From Arthrobacter agilis (GTDB taxonomy: Bacteria; Actinomycetota; Actinomycetes; Actinomycetales; Micrococcaceae): DNA of 64,000 bases. Under the pieces are notes generated by a model that ran no database searches, had not been told where the DNA came from, and saw nothing but the letters and a program-made list of their open reading frames with translations. A program made the position numbers and the translations under genes. Below, piece by piece: positions 19,465 to 28,977 of the stretch (its first letter is position 1; every line of letters starts with the position of its first letter). Where the stretch lies: the NCBI RefSeq assembly GCF_030816075.1, contig NZ_JAUSXO010000001.1:1178001-1242000 (forward strand), in the 5' to 3' direction.

Positions 19465-19934
19465 AGGGCTGCGGCTTCGGCGAGGGCGCTGCCCGTCAGC
19501 CGGAAGGTGCTCCACCCCGACTGCGGGCGGGCGCCGAGCTGCTCGTAGAAGCGGATCGACGGCTCGTTCCAGTCGAGGACCGACCACTCCACGCGGGCGT
19601 AGCCGCGCTCCGCGGCGATCCGGGCCAGGTGTCCGAGCAGCGCCTTGCCGTGCCCCGCGCCGCGTGCCTCGGGGCGCACGTACAGGTCCTCGAGGTAGAT
19701 CCCGTTGACGCCCTCCCAGGTGGAGTAGTTGAGGAACCAGAGCGCGAAGCCCTGGACCCGGCCCCCCGTCTCGGCGACATGGGCGAAGATGGTCGGGCGG
19801 TCACCGAACAGGGCGTCCTCGAGCGATTCGACGGTGTTCTTCACGGCGTCCGGCTCCCGCTCGTAGAGGGCGAGATCGTGGATGAGCTGGAGGATGACCG
19901 GGACGTCGGCCGGCCGTGCTTCGCGAATGGTCAT
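19461..19934 (-). CDS. GNAT N-acetyltransferase, SSAT-like
   Basis: 157 residues. The GNAT acetyl-CoA loop VRPEARGAGHGKALL (about 89-103) is followed by WSVLDWNEPSIRFYEQLGA, typical of the spermidine/spermine and thialysine acetyltransferase subgroup. The substrate is probably a small polyamine or lysine analogue (inference). TAGTCT lies 6 nt before the ATG, so it looks leaderless. First gene of a two-gene unit with the S33 hydrolase. Confidence 0.9.
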   Translation of the reverse strand: MTIREARPADVPVILQLIHDLALYEREPDAVKNTVESLEDALFGDRPTIFAHVAETGGRVQGFALWFLNYSTWEGVNGIYLEDLYVRPEARGAGHGKALLGHLARIAAERGYARVEWSVLDWNEPSIRFYEQLGARPQSGWSTFRLTGSALAEAAAL

Positions 19935-19965
19935 GATCCAAGACTAGCGAAGCCGCTGCGGCCGC

Positions 19966-22510
19966 TCAGGCGGCGGCCGGAGCCCCCACGCCGAGGATCC
20001 TGACCACCGGGCTGCCCGCCTCGTCCGACGCCTCGAGGTCGATCTCCGCGTTGATGCCCCAGTCGTTGTTCCCCTCCGGGTCCTTGAGGATCTGCCGCAC
20101 CTTCCAGACGCCCGGGGCCTTCGTGATGAGCAGCAGGGCCGGCCCGCGGGCCTCCGGGCCGTCGTCGATGTCCTCGTAGTCCCCGAAGTACCCGTCGAGG
20201 GCCTCCGCCCACCGCTCCGCGGTCCACCCCGAGTCGGCGTCGAGGGCACCGAGTGCCTCGTCCCGCTCGTCGGCGAACAGTTTCACCCGCTGGAACATCT
20301 CGTTGCGGACCATCACGCGGAAGGCGCGTTCGTTGGACGTGACCGACGGCGGCTCCTCGGGCAGGTCCACGGCGTCGACGGTGACTCCCGGCGCCACGCC
20401 GGCGGAGAGCTGGGTCCACTCGTCGAGGAGGCTGCTGTCGACCTGCCGCACGAGCTCGCCGAGCCATTCCAGGATGTCGCTGAGGTCCTCGCGGAGGGCC
20501 TCGACGGGCACGGTGTGCCGTAGGGCCTTGTAGCAGTCGGCGAGGTAGCGGAGCAGGATGCCCTCGGAGCGCGTCAGCGAGTAGAAGGCGACGTACTCGC
20601 CGAAGCTCATGGCGCGTTCGTACATATCGCGCACCACGGACTTGGGGGTGAGCTCGAAGTCGCCGAGCCACGGGGCGGACGACCGGTAGACGTCGAACGC
20701 CTGCTGCAGCAGCTCCTCGAGGGGCTTCGGGTAGCTGACCTCCTCGAGGCGGGCCATGCGCGCGTCGTAGTCGATGCCCTCGGCCTTCATCGCGGCTACG
20801 GCCTCCCCGCGGGCCTTCTTCTCCTGGGCGTTGAGGACCTGCCGCGGCTTCTCGAGCGTGGCCTCGATGACGGAGACGACATCGAGCGCATAGCCCGGCG
20901 CCTCGGGGTCGAGGAGCTCCAGGCTCGCGAGGGCGAAGGGGGAGAGGGGCTGGTTGAGCGCGAAGTTCGCCTGCAGGTGGACCCTGAGCCGCACCTGCCG
21001 GCCGTCCGGTTCGGGGACGGGCAGCCGCTCCACGATCCCGGCGGTGACGAGCTCCCGGTAGATGCCGATGGCGCGGCGCATGAGCCGCAGCTGCGATGCG
21101 CGGGTCTCGTGGTTCTCGGTGAGCAGGCGCTTCGCGGCGGTGAAGGGGTCGCCGGGCCGCTCGAGGAGGTTCAGGAGCATCGAGTGGCTGACGGAGAACG
21201 ACGACGTCAGGGGATCGGGGATGCTCTCGACCAGCCGCTCGTAGGTGGGCCTGCCCCAGGAGACGAAGCCCTGTGGCGGCTTCTTCCGCACCACCTGGCG
21301 CAGCTTCTTCTGGTCGTCACCGAACTTGGAGACGGCCTTGGCCATGGCCTTGGTGTTCTCGACGACGTGGTCGGGCGCCTGGACCACCACGGTGCCCGCG
21401 GTGTCGTAACCGGCGCGGCCGGCACGGCCGGAGATCTGGTGGAACTCGCGCGCGTTGAGCAGGCGCGTGCGCACGCCGTCGTACTTGCTGAGCGCGGTCA
21501 GGAGCACGGTGCGGATCGGCACGTTGATGCCGACCCCGAGGGTGTCCGTGCCGCAGATGACCTTCAGCAGTCCGGCCTGGGCGAGCTGCTCGACGAGGCG
21601 CCGGTACTTGGGCAGCATGCCCGCATGGTGCACGCCGATGCCGTGGCGGACGAGGCGGTTCAGGGTCTTGCCGAAGCCCGCCGAGAACCGGAAGGTCGCG
21701 ATCAGGTCCGCGATGCGGTCCTTCTCCTCGCGCGTGCAGACATTGACGCTCATGAGGTTCTGCGCCCGCTCGATGGCCTCCGCCTGGCTGAAGTGCACCA
21801 CGTACACGGGTGCCTGCCGCGTGGAGAGCAGCTCCTCGAGGGACTCCTGCACGGGCGTCTCGACGTAGTAGTAGTGCAGCGGGATGGGCCGCTCCACCGA
21901 CGTGACCGTCGCCGTCGGGCGGCCGGTGCGCTCCGTGAGGTCCTTCTCGAAGCGCGTCACGTCACCGAGGGTCGCGGACATCAGCAGGAACTGCGCCTGC
22001 GGCAGCTCGAGCAGGGGGACCTGCCACGCCCAGCCGCGCTGCGGGTCGGAGTAGAAGTGGAACTCGTCCATGACCACGGTGTCGACGTCCGCGAGGGCGC
22101 CCTCGCGGAGGGCGAGGTTCGCGAGGATCTCCGCGGTGCAGCAGATGATCGGGGCGTCCTGGTTCACCCCGGAGTCACCCGTGATCATGCCGACGTTCTC
22201 CGGTCCGAAGATGTCGCAGAGCGCGAAGAACTTCTCCGACACGAGGGCCTTGATCGGCGCCGTGTAGTAGCTCGTGCGCCCGTCGGCGAACGACTTCAGG
22301 TGGGCTGCGATCGCGACGAGGGACTTCCCGGACCCGGTGGGCGTCGCGAGGATCACGTTGTTGCCGGAGACGAGCTCCATCGCCGCCTCGTCCTGCGCGG
22401 GGTAGAGCGTGAGGCCCCGTGCCGTCGCCCAGCCCGTGAAGGCCTCGTAGACCGCGTCCGCGGGAAGGTGGCCGTCGTCGTTCCGGGGGCAGGTGCTCTT
22501 GGATCCTCAT
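19966..22510 (-). CDS. Ski2-like DEAD/DEAH helicase (DUF3516 type), with apparent 1-nt frameshift near the start
   Basis: About 847 residues if corrected. Motif I TPTGSGKS, II DEFH, III SATLG, VI QISGRAGRAGY, then a long C-terminal region of the DUF3516 type. ATG 22510 follows a TAGTCT -10 box (22525-22520) by 9 nt, but its frame fails after eight codons. The helicase frame has no ATG or GTG before ATG 22380, which would drop the Q-motif (LTLYPAQDEAA). Removing one C from the C5 run at 22485-22489 joins both as MRIQEHLPRNDDGHLPADAV. Probably a sequencing error or recent mutation. An RNA helicase role is inferred. Confidence 0.88.
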
Positions 22511-22560
22511 GGTCCGTTCAGACTACCGGTGGGGGACCTGCCGCGGAGTTAGGGTGGACC
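22511..22560. promoter_or_regulatory. 50-bp divergent promoter region (helicase / methyltransferase)
   Basis: Only 50 bp separate the two divergent start codons. TAGTCT (22525-22520, minus) serves the helicase and TAGGGT (22550-22555, plus) lies 5 nt before the methyltransferase ATG. Neither has a Shine-Dalgarno. The two -35 regions must overlap. Confidence 0.6.
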
Positions 22561-23334
22561 ATGCGCTGGGACCCCGGACTCTACGGCCGCCACGCGGGTC
22601 ACCGCGGGCGGCCCTTCTTCGACCTGGTGGGGCGGATCGGCTCGCCGTCTCCGCGGAGCGTCGTGGACCTCGGCTGCGGACCCGGGGAGCTGACGGAGGC
22701 GCTCGCGCGGCGGTGGCCGGGCGCGACGGTGCGGGGGATCGATACCAGCGTCGACATGATCGGTGCCGCGCGGCGGCGGCCCGTGTTGCCGAACCTGCGC
22801 TTCGAGGTCGGCGACCTGCGCGACTATGCCCCTGCCTCCGACGACGTGATCGTCACGAACGCCGCCCTGCAGTGGGTGCCGGGCCACGAGGAGCTCCTGG
22901 TCCGCTGGAGCGGAGCCCTGCCCGAGGGCGGCTGGATCGCGCTGCAGGTGCCGGGCAACTTCTCCGCCCCGTCCCATGCCCTGCTGCGCGAGCACGCGGC
23001 GAGCCCACGGTGGGCGGAGAAGCTGCGCGGCGTGCTCCGCCACGACGACGCCGTCGGGGAACCCGCGGACTACCTGCGGCTGCTGCTCGCCGCGGGACTC
23101 GAGGCCGACGTCTGGGAGACCACGTACCAGCAGGTGCTGCAGGGCGAGGACGCCGTGCTCGGGTGGGTCCGCGGGACCGCCCTGCGGCCCGTCCTGGACG
23201 TCCTGACGCCCGGGGAGGCCGCCGACTTCGAGGCCGGCTACGCGGAGCTGCTCCGCACGGCGTACCCACGGGGCGGGCACGGGACGGTCTTCGGCTTCCG
23301 CCGCATCTTCGCCGTCGGGCACCGGCCCGCCTGA
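22561..23334 (+). CDS. tam: Tam-like class I methyltransferase (trans-aconitate type)
   Basis: 257 residues. The opening WDPGLYGRHAGHRGRPFFDL and SAM motif I VVDLGCGPGELTEAL, then NAALQWVPGHEELL, are characteristic of trans-aconitate 2-methyltransferase, which methylates the aconitase by-product trans-aconitate. The ending (GTVFGFRRIFAVG) also fits Tam. Leaderless start. Convergent with the metallo-hydrolase, 24 nt apart. The gene symbol is a family call; activity is untested. Confidence 0.88.
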   Translation: MRWDPGLYGRHAGHRGRPFFDLVGRIGSPSPRSVVDLGCGPGELTEALARRWPGATVRGIDTSVDMIGAARRRPVLPNLRFEVGDLRDYAPASDDVIVTNAALQWVPGHEELLVRWSGALPEGGWIALQVPGNFSAPSHALLREHAASPRWAEKLRGVLRHDDAVGEPADYLRLLLAAGLEADVWETTYQQVLQGEDAVLGWVRGTALRPVLDVLTPGEAADFEAGYAELLRTAYPRGGHGTVFGFRRIFAVGHRPA

Positions 23335-23358
23335 CGGCGTGCCGGCCCGGCGCCCGTG

Positions 23359-24009
23359 CTACCAGCCGCGCTGCTTCCATTCACCGAGCGAGCCGCGCTC
23401 CGCCCCGAGGGTCGTGCCTCTCCCGTGCCCCGGGTGGACCACCGTGTCGTCCGGCAGGCGGTCGAAGATGCGGGCCACGACGTCGCCGTACAGCGAGGCG
23501 AAGCGTTCGGGGTCACCCTGGGTGTTGCCGACGCCGCCGGGGAACAGCGAGTCGCCGGTGAACAGGTGCGCGGGCCCGTGGGGATCCTGGTAGAGCAGTG
23601 CGACGGAACCCGGGGTGTGGCCGCGCAGGTGGATCGCCTCGAGCTCGAAGCCCTCGAAGGACCCGACGTCGCCCTGCCGCAGCGGTACGTCCGTCGGGAC
23701 GGCGATCTCGGCGACGTCGTCGGCACCGGCGGCGGTGCGGGCCCTCACGGCGTCCCTGACCTCGGCGAGCGCCCGCACGTGGTCCCAGTGCGAGTGGGTG
23801 GTGACGATCAGGGCCACACGGGCTTCGGCGTCCGTGTCCTCCTGTGCGTCGGCGAGGAGCCCGAGGATGGCGGGCGCGTCGTCTGCGGCGTCGATGAGCA
23901 CCTGCGCGCCGCTGGACCTGGACGTCAGCACGTAGACGTTGTTGTCCATCTCGGACACGGAGATGCTGCGGATCGTGAGCTCGCTGAGGTCGTGCAGGGG
24001 GCCGGTCAT
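23359..24009 (-). CDS. Metallo-beta-lactamase-fold hydrolase, glyoxalase II-like
   Basis: 216 residues. Metal site THSHWDH (HxHxDH, about 71-77), then HLRGHTPGS, FTGDSLFPGG and VHPGHG supply the remaining ligands. The class includes glyoxalase II and persulfide dioxygenase-like enzymes. Start ATG 24009 follows TACACT (24021-24016) by 6 nt, hence leaderless. An MBL-fold gene also sits beside uvrA in M. tuberculosis (from memory), so this is a conserved neighbour with no shown link to repair. Confidence 0.9.
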   Translation of the reverse strand: MTGPLHDLSELTIRSISVSEMDNNVYVLTSRSSGAQVLIDAADDAPAILGLLADAQEDTDAEARVALIVTTHSHWDHVRALAEVRDAVRARTAAGADDVAEIAVPTDVPLRQGDVGSFEGFELEAIHLRGHTPGSVALLYQDPHGPAHLFTGDSLFPGGVGNTQGDPERFASLYGDVVARIFDRLPDDTVVHPGHGRGTTLGAERGSLGEWKQRGW

Positions 24010-24116
24010 GAGCACAGTGTAGGCATGCGCCCCCGCCGGGCGGGCGGACACGGCGGGTAGGGTTCGAGTACGCCGCGGGCCGTCGGTCGCGGCACCGCAT
24101 CCCGGAAGGAACAGGC

Positions 24117-24494
24117 GTGGAGCAGGACATCCCCCGGTGGCTGAAGCTGGACCCGCAGAGCGCGGTGCCGCCGTTCGAGCAGATCAAGCAGGCCATCCTG
24201 GCGGCGGCGACAACGGGGAAGGCCGCCGTCGGCACGCGCCTGCCGCCGGTCCGCGCGCTCGCAGCGCACCTGGGCATCGCGGCGAACACCGTCGCCCGCT
24301 CCTACCGCGAACTGGAGCAGGCGGGCGTCGTGGAGACGAGGGGGAGGGCCGGGACGGTCATCACCTCCGGCGGTGACGAGGCGCGGGAGAAGGTGGGTGC
24401 CGCCGCTGACGCCTTCGCGGAGGTGGTGCGCTCCGCAGGCCTGTCGGAGACCGACGCGGTGGCCATCGTGAGGGCGGCATTGCGCCGAGCGTGA
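24117..24494 (+). CDS. Short GntR-family transcription regulator
   Basis: 125 residues. A winged helix-turn-helix at about 14-82 (PPFEQIKQAILAAA, LPPVRALAAHLGIAANTVAR, YRELEQAGVVETRGRAGTVI) with only about 40 helical residues behind it and no effector domain, as in the YtrA-like group, which often controls ABC transporter genes. GGAAGGA precedes the GTG; TAGGGT lies about 55 nt upstream. No linked transporter is seen, so its target is unknown. Confidence 0.88.
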   Translation: MEQDIPRWLKLDPQSAVPPFEQIKQAILAAATTGKAAVGTRLPPVRALAAHLGIAANTVARSYRELEQAGVVETRGRAGTVITSGGDEAREKVGAAADAFAEVVRSAGLSETDAVAIVRAALRRA

Positions 24495-24538
24495 ACGGGT
24501 CGCCGCAGGCCCTGGCAACCGCGCGGAAAACCCGTAAA

Positions 24539-24573
24539 TCGAATATGTCTTCGAAGCCCTTTTCCCCTACAGT
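24539..24573 (+). promoter_or_regulatory. LexA (SOS) box and -10 of uvrA
   Basis: TCGAATATGTCTTCGA (24539-24554) matches the Gram-positive/actinobacterial SOS box TCGAAC-N4-GTTCGA except for one base in each half. It covers the expected -35 region of TACAGT (24568-24573), which lies 6 nt before the uvrA GTG. LexA bound here would block transcription until DNA damage. Confidence 0.8.
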
Positions 24574-24579
24574 GGATGA

Positions 24580-27489
24580 GTGTCTATAGCAAATTCCCTC
24601 GAGCAGCACGCCCACAACCCGGAGCTGGCCCCCCAGGACCTGTCCCGGCTGATCGTCAAGGGCGCGCGTGAGCACAACCTGCGCAACGTCGACCTGGACC
24701 TGCCGCGCGACGCCATGATCGTCTTCACCGGCCTCTCGGGCTCCGGCAAGTCGTCGCTGGCCTTCGACACCATCTTCGCGGAGGGCCAGCGGCGCTACGT
24801 CGAGTCCCTGTCCGCGTACGCCCGGCAGTTCCTCGGCCAGGTGGACAAGCCCGACGTCGACTTCATCGAGGGCCTCTCGCCCGCGGTCTCGATCGACCAG
24901 AAGTCCACGAGCAAGAACCCCCGGTCCACCGTGGGCACCATCACGGAGATCTACGACTACATGCGCCTGCTCTGGGCGCGCGTCGGCCGCCCCCACTGCC
25001 CGGTCTGCGGCGAGCCCGTCGCGAAGCAGACGCCGCAGCAGATCGTCGACCAGCTCCTCGAGCTCGACGAGGGCACCCGCTTCCAGATCCTCGCGCCCGT
25101 CGTCCGCGCCCGGAAGGGCGAGTTCGTCGACCTCTTCCAGGAACTCACGGCCAAGGGCTACTCGCGTGCGCGCGTCGACGGCAAGCTCATCCAGCTCAGC
25201 GATCCGCCGAAGCTCGGCAAGCAGTACAAGCACACCATCGAGGTCATCATCGACCGCCTCGTGGTGAAGGGCGGCATCCAGCAGCGCCTGACGGACTCCG
25301 TCGAGACGGCCCTGAAGCTCGCCGACGGCCGCGTGCTCGCCGAGTTCGTGGACCTGCCGGAGGACGACGCGAAGCGCCTCCACGCGTTCTCCGAGCACCT
25401 CGCCTGCCCCAACGAGCACCCGCTGGCCATCGACGAGGTCGAGCCCCGCTCGTTCTCCTTCAACAACCCCTTCGGTGCCTGCCCGGCCTGCACCGGCATC
25501 GGCAGCAAGCTCGAGGTCGACGAGGAGCTGGTGGTCCCCAACCCGGACCTGAGCCTGGCCGAGGGCGCCATCGCCCCGTGGTCGCTCGGGACGGCGACGC
25601 TCGAGTACTGGACGCGCCTGCTCGAAGGGCTCGCGTCGGAGCTGAACTTCGACATCACCACCCCCTGGCGGAAGCTCCCCGACCGTGCCCGGGAGGCCGC
25701 GCTGTACGGCAAGGACCACAAGGTCGTGGTGCAGTACAAGAACCGCTTCGGGCGGGAACGCAAGTACAGCACCGGCTTCGAGGGTGCCGTGCAGTACATC
25801 CAGCGCAAGCACATGGAGACCGAGTCCGACAACGCCCGGGACCGCTACGAGGAGTACATGCGGGAGATCCCGTGCCCCACCTGCGGTGGCGCGCGGCTGA
25901 ACCCGGCGTCGCTCTCCGTGCTCATCAACGGGCGCTCCATCGCCGAGGTCTCCGCGATGCCCATGCGCGACTGCGCCGAGTTCCTCGACAACCTCGTGCT
26001 CACCGGCCGTGAGGCGCAGATCGCCAACCAGGTCCTCAAGGAGATCCAGGCCCGCCTGACCTTCCTGCTCGACGTCGGCCTCGAGTACCTCAACCTCGAG
26101 CGGGCCTCGGGGACGCTCTCCGGCGGCGAGGCCCAGCGCATCCGCCTCGCCACGCAGATCGGTTCCGGGCTCGTCGGTGTGCTCTACGTGCTCGACGAGC
26201 CGTCCATCGGGCTCCACCAGCGCGACAACCGCCGCCTCATCGAGACGCTGACGCGCCTGCGGAACCTCGGCAACACGCTGATCGTCGTCGAGCACGACGA
26301 GGACACCATCGCCGAGGCCGACTGGATCGTGGACATCGGGCCCGGCGCGGGCGAGCACGGCGGCCAGGTGGTGCACTCCGGCCTCCTGGAGGACCTGCTG
26401 GCCAACGAGCAGTCCCTGACGGGCGACTACCTCTCGGGGCGCCGCAAGATCGAGATCCCTGCGAAGCGCCGCAAGATCGACCGGTCCCGGCAGCTGAAGG
26501 TCGTGGGCGCGCGGGAGCACAACCTCGTGAACGTGGACGCCACGATCCCGCTCGGGGTGCTGACCGCGGTGACCGGCGTGAGCGGCTCCGGCAAGTCGAC
26601 CCTCGTGAACGACATCCTGTACAAGGTGCTCGCCAACAAGCTGAACGGCGCCAAGCAGGTCGCGGGCCGGCACAAGCGGATCGACGGACTGGAGCACCTG
26701 GACAAGGTCATCCACGTCGACCAGAGCCCGATCGGCCGCACCCCCCGGTCGAATCCCGCCACGTACACCGGCGTCTTCGACAACATCCGCAAGCTCTTCG
26801 CGGAGACCACGGAGGCCAAGGTCCGCGGCTACCTGCCGGGACGGTTCTCCTTCAACGTCAAGGGCGGACGCTGCGAGGCGTGCTCGGGCGACGGCACCCT
26901 GAAGATCGAGATGAACTTCCTGCCGGACGTCTACGTCCCCTGCGAGGTGTGCCACGGGGCCCGGTACAACCGCGAGACCCTCGAGGTGCACTACAAGGGC
27001 AAGACCATCGCCGACGTCCTCGACATGCCCATCGAGGAGGGCGCGGAGTTCTTCGCCGCGTTCAGCCCGATCGCACGCCACCTGAACACGCTCGTCGAGG
27101 TGGGCCTCGGCTACGTCCGGCTGGGCCAGCCCGCCACCACGCTGTCCGGCGGCGAGGCGCAGCGCGTCAAGCTCGCCAGCGAGCTGCAGAAGCGCTCGAA
27201 CGGGCGGAGCATCTACGTCCTGGACGAGCCGACCACCGGCCTGCACTTCGAGGACATCCGCAAGCTCCTGCTCGTCCTGCAGGGCCTCGTGGACAAGGGC
27301 AACACGGTGATCACCATCGAGCACAACCTCGACGTCATCAAGAGCGCCGACTGGGTCATCGACCTCGGACCCGACGGGGGCTCGGGCGGCGGGCAGATCA
27401 TCGCGACGGGCACTCCCGAGCAGGTCTCCCGGAACGAGGCGAGCTACACCGGCACGTTCCTGAAGGAGATCTTCGACAAGGCGCAGTAG
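24580..27489 (+). CDS. uvrA: UvrABC excinuclease subunit A
   Basis: 969 residues. Dimeric ABC-type ATPase that finds bulky DNA lesions and loads UvrB. Two ATP-binding modules: Walker [10 protein letters not shown] (about 49-57) and GVSGSGKST (about 664-672); signatures [12 protein letters not shown] and [12 protein letters not shown]. Zn modules CPVC...CPAC and CEAC...CEVC are intact. GTG start follows its -10 box by 6 nt (leaderless) and an SOS box precedes it. A 17-bp hairpin follows the stop. Confidence 0.98.
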   Translation: MSIANSLEQHAHNPELAPQDLSRLIVKGAREHNLRNVDLDLPRDAMIVFTGLSGSGKSSLAFDTIFAEGQRRYVESLSAYARQFLGQVDKPDVDFIEGLSPAVSIDQKSTSKNPRSTVGTITEIYDYMRLLWARVGRPHCPVCGEPVAKQTPQQIVDQLLELDEGTRFQILAPVVRARKGEFVDLFQELTAKGYSRARVDGKLIQLSDPPKLGKQYKHTIEVIIDRLVVKGGIQQRLTDSVETALKLADGRVLAEFVDLPEDDAKRLHAFSEHLACPNEHPLAIDEVEPRSFSFNNPFGACPACTGIGSKLEVDEELVVPNPDLSLAEGAIAPWSLGTATLEYWTRLLEGLASELNFDITTPWRKLPDRAREAALYGKDHKVVVQYKNRFGRERKYSTGFEGAVQYIQRKHMETESDNARDRYEEYMREIPCPTCGGARLNPASLSVLINGRSIAEVSAMPMRDCAEFLDNLVLTGREAQIANQVLKEIQARLTFLLDVGLEYLNLERASGTLSGGEAQRIRLATQIGSGLVGVLYVLDEPSIGLHQRDNRRLIETLTRLRNLGNTLIVVEHDEDTIAEADWIVDIGPGAGEHGGQVVHSGLLEDLLANEQSLTGDYLSGRRKIEIPAKRRKIDRSRQLKVVGAREHNLVNVDATIPLGVLTAVTGVSGSGKSTLVNDILYKVLANKLNGAKQVAGRHKRIDGLEHLDKVIHVDQSPIGRTPRSNPATYTGVFDNIRKLFAETTEAKVRGYLPGRFSFNVKGGRCEACSGDGTLKIEMNFLPDVYVPCEVCHGARYNRETLEVHYKGKTIADVLDMPIEEGAEFFAAFSPIARHLNTLVEVGLGYVRLGQPATTLSGGEAQRVKLASELQKRSNGRSIYVLDEPTTGLHFEDIRKLLLVLQGLVDKGNTVITIEHNLDVIKSADWVIDLGPDGGSGGGQIIATGTPEQVSRNEASYTGTFLKEIFDKAQ

Positions 27490-27512
27490 CCCGCCTCCGC
27501 CGACCGGGATAT

Positions 27513-27549
27513 GCCGGGGAGGGCATGCGTGGCGCATGCCCTCCCCGGC
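27513..27549 (+). terminator. Hairpin after uvrA
   Basis: 17-bp perfect stem (27513-27529 with 27533-27549), 3-nt loop, 24 nt past the uvrA stop. No T-run follows; instead a possible TATGGC -10 box for the next gene begins at 27550. Confidence 0.8.
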
Positions 27550-27566
27550 TATGGCAAGCTTGCCCG

Positions 27567-28232
27567 GTGGCAAATATGCATTCGCTGATACTCTTCGACC
27601 TCGACGGAACCCTCGTCGACCCGGCAGGAGCCATCACCGACGGCATCAGCGACGCGCTGCGCCGCCACGGCCTGCCCGTGCCGGCGGACGATGCCCTCCA
27701 GGCCATGGTGGGCCCGCCGCTCGTCCGGTCGCTGACCTCCCTGGCGGGCGTGCCCGCCGACCGCGTGCAGGAGGTCCTGACCACCTACCGCGCGGGCTAC
27801 GTGGAGTCCGGCATGGCCCGGAGCCGCCCCTACCCCGGTATCGCCCGCTGCGTCGACGCGCTGGCCGGTCGCGGCGCCGTGGTCGCCGTGGCCACCCAGA
27901 AACCCGAATGGCTGGCCGAGGAGCTCCTCGCCGTGCAGGGACTCCGGCACCTCTTCGCCTCCGTGCACGGATCCCCGCGCGACGAGACGGCGGCCACCGG
28001 CGGCAAGGCCCCCATCATCCGGGCAGCCCTGGACCGCCACCCCGCCGCGGCCGGCTCCGCGGTCATGGTCGGCGATCGCCGGCACGACGTCGAGGGCGCC
28101 ACCGCGAACGGCCTGCCGTGCGTCGGCGTCGGGTGGGGCTTCGCCGCACCCGGTGAACTGGAGGACGCCGGGGCCACTACCCTCGTGCAGTCCGCCGACG
28201 AGCTGCTGGAGGTGCTCGGTGGGCGTCTATGA
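27567..28232 (+). CDS. HAD-superfamily hydrolase, phosphoglycolate phosphatase-like
   Basis: 221 residues from GTG 27567 (ATG 27576 is possible). HAD motif I FDLDGTLVD with its nucleophile Asp, a helical cap (about 15-80), motif II ATQKPE, a Lys in GGKAPII, and motif IV GDRRHDVEGA. Family members dephosphorylate phosphoglycolate, pyrophosphate or nucleotides; specificity is not visible. Its 3' end overlaps the acyltransferase gene by 14 bp, so both are cotranscribed. Confidence 0.88.
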   Translation: MANMHSLILFDLDGTLVDPAGAITDGISDALRRHGLPVPADDALQAMVGPPLVRSLTSLAGVPADRVQEVLTTYRAGYVESGMARSRPYPGIARCVDALAGRGAVVAVATQKPEWLAEELLAVQGLRHLFASVHGSPRDETAATGGKAPIIRAALDRHPAAAGSAVMVGDRRHDVEGATANGLPCVGVGWGFAAPGELEDAGATTLVQSADELLEVLGGRL

Positions 28233-28887
28233 CCTGACCCGCAGCACCACCCGCGGCCTCATCGCGGGGCTCTGCCGGCCGACCGTTGAGGGGCTGCACA
28301 ACGTCCCCGCGGACGGCCCGTTCATCGTCGCGGCCAACCACCTCTCCTTCCTCGACAGCGTCCTCGTGCAGGCGCTCATGCCCCGGCCCGTCGCCTTCTT
28401 CGCCAAGGCCGAGTACTTCACGGGTACCGGGCTGAAGGGCGCCCTCATGAAGTCCTTCTTCGAGGGGGTGGGGTCCATCCCGGTCGAGCGCGGGCAGCAG
28501 GCCGCCAGCGTCCAGGCCCTCAAGACCCTCCTCGACCTCCTGGAACAGGGCGACGGCGTCGGCATCTACCCGGAGGGCACCCGTTCACGCGACGGCAGGC
28601 TCTACCGCGGACGGACCGGCGTCGGCTGGCTCGCGCTCACCACCGGCGCTCCCGTGGTGCCGGTGGGGCTCATCGGCACGGATGCGCTGCAGCCCGCGGG
28701 CAAGAAGGGTATCCGGCCGCAGCACTTCACCCTGCGGATCGGCCGCCCCCTCGTCTTCGCGAAGACCGGTCCCGGGCATCCGCTGCCCGCGCGGCGGAGC
28801 GCGACGGACGCCATCATGGACAGCATCGCGGAGCTCACCGGCCAGGACCGGGTGGCGCACTACAACCAGAGCCCCGCCGCCGAGTAG
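28219..28887 (+). CDS. 1-acyl-sn-glycerol-3-phosphate acyltransferase (PlsC family)
   Basis: 222 residues. Catalytic motif NHLSFLD (NHxxxxD, about 43-49), FFEGVGSIPVERG and PEGTRSRDG (about 120-128) are the PlsC acyl-acceptor motifs. It makes phosphatidic acid at the inner face of the membrane, or acylates a related lipid. GTG 28219 is chosen for a GGAGG 7 nt upstream. Overlap with the HAD gene implies coupling. Confidence 0.92.
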   Translation: MGVYDLTRSTTRGLIAGLCRPTVEGLHNVPADGPFIVAANHLSFLDSVLVQALMPRPVAFFAKAEYFTGTGLKGALMKSFFEGVGSIPVERGQQAASVQALKTLLDLLEQGDGVGIYPEGTRSRDGRLYRGRTGVGWLALTTGAPVVPVGLIGTDALQPAGKKGIRPQHFTLRIGRPLVFAKTGPGHPLPARRSATDAIMDSIAELTGQDRVAHYNQSPAAE

Positions 28888-28977
28888 TCCGGGTCCCGGC
28901 GGCGGGCGCCGTCAGCGGTCAGCGGAACCACGCCGCCGCCGTCAGGGCATGTCGCTGCCCGGACCTAGGATTGAGGC

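Noticed and set aside
20977..22560. Long plus-strand extension upstream of the tam gene
   Set aside because: It is antisense to the helicase; a promoter and start at 22550-22561 explain tam.
24117..24494. GntR gene as regulator of uvrA
   Set aside because: Only adjacency supports it; uvrA has its own promoter and a LexA site.
24361..27573. Antisense open frame of about 1070 codons opposite uvrA
   Set aside because: Composition (Leu/Val/Asp/Arg-heavy, no domains) is that of a GC-rich shadow frame of a clearly conserved gene; the same occurs opposite uvrB, gap-pgk-tpiA, polA and the suf genes.
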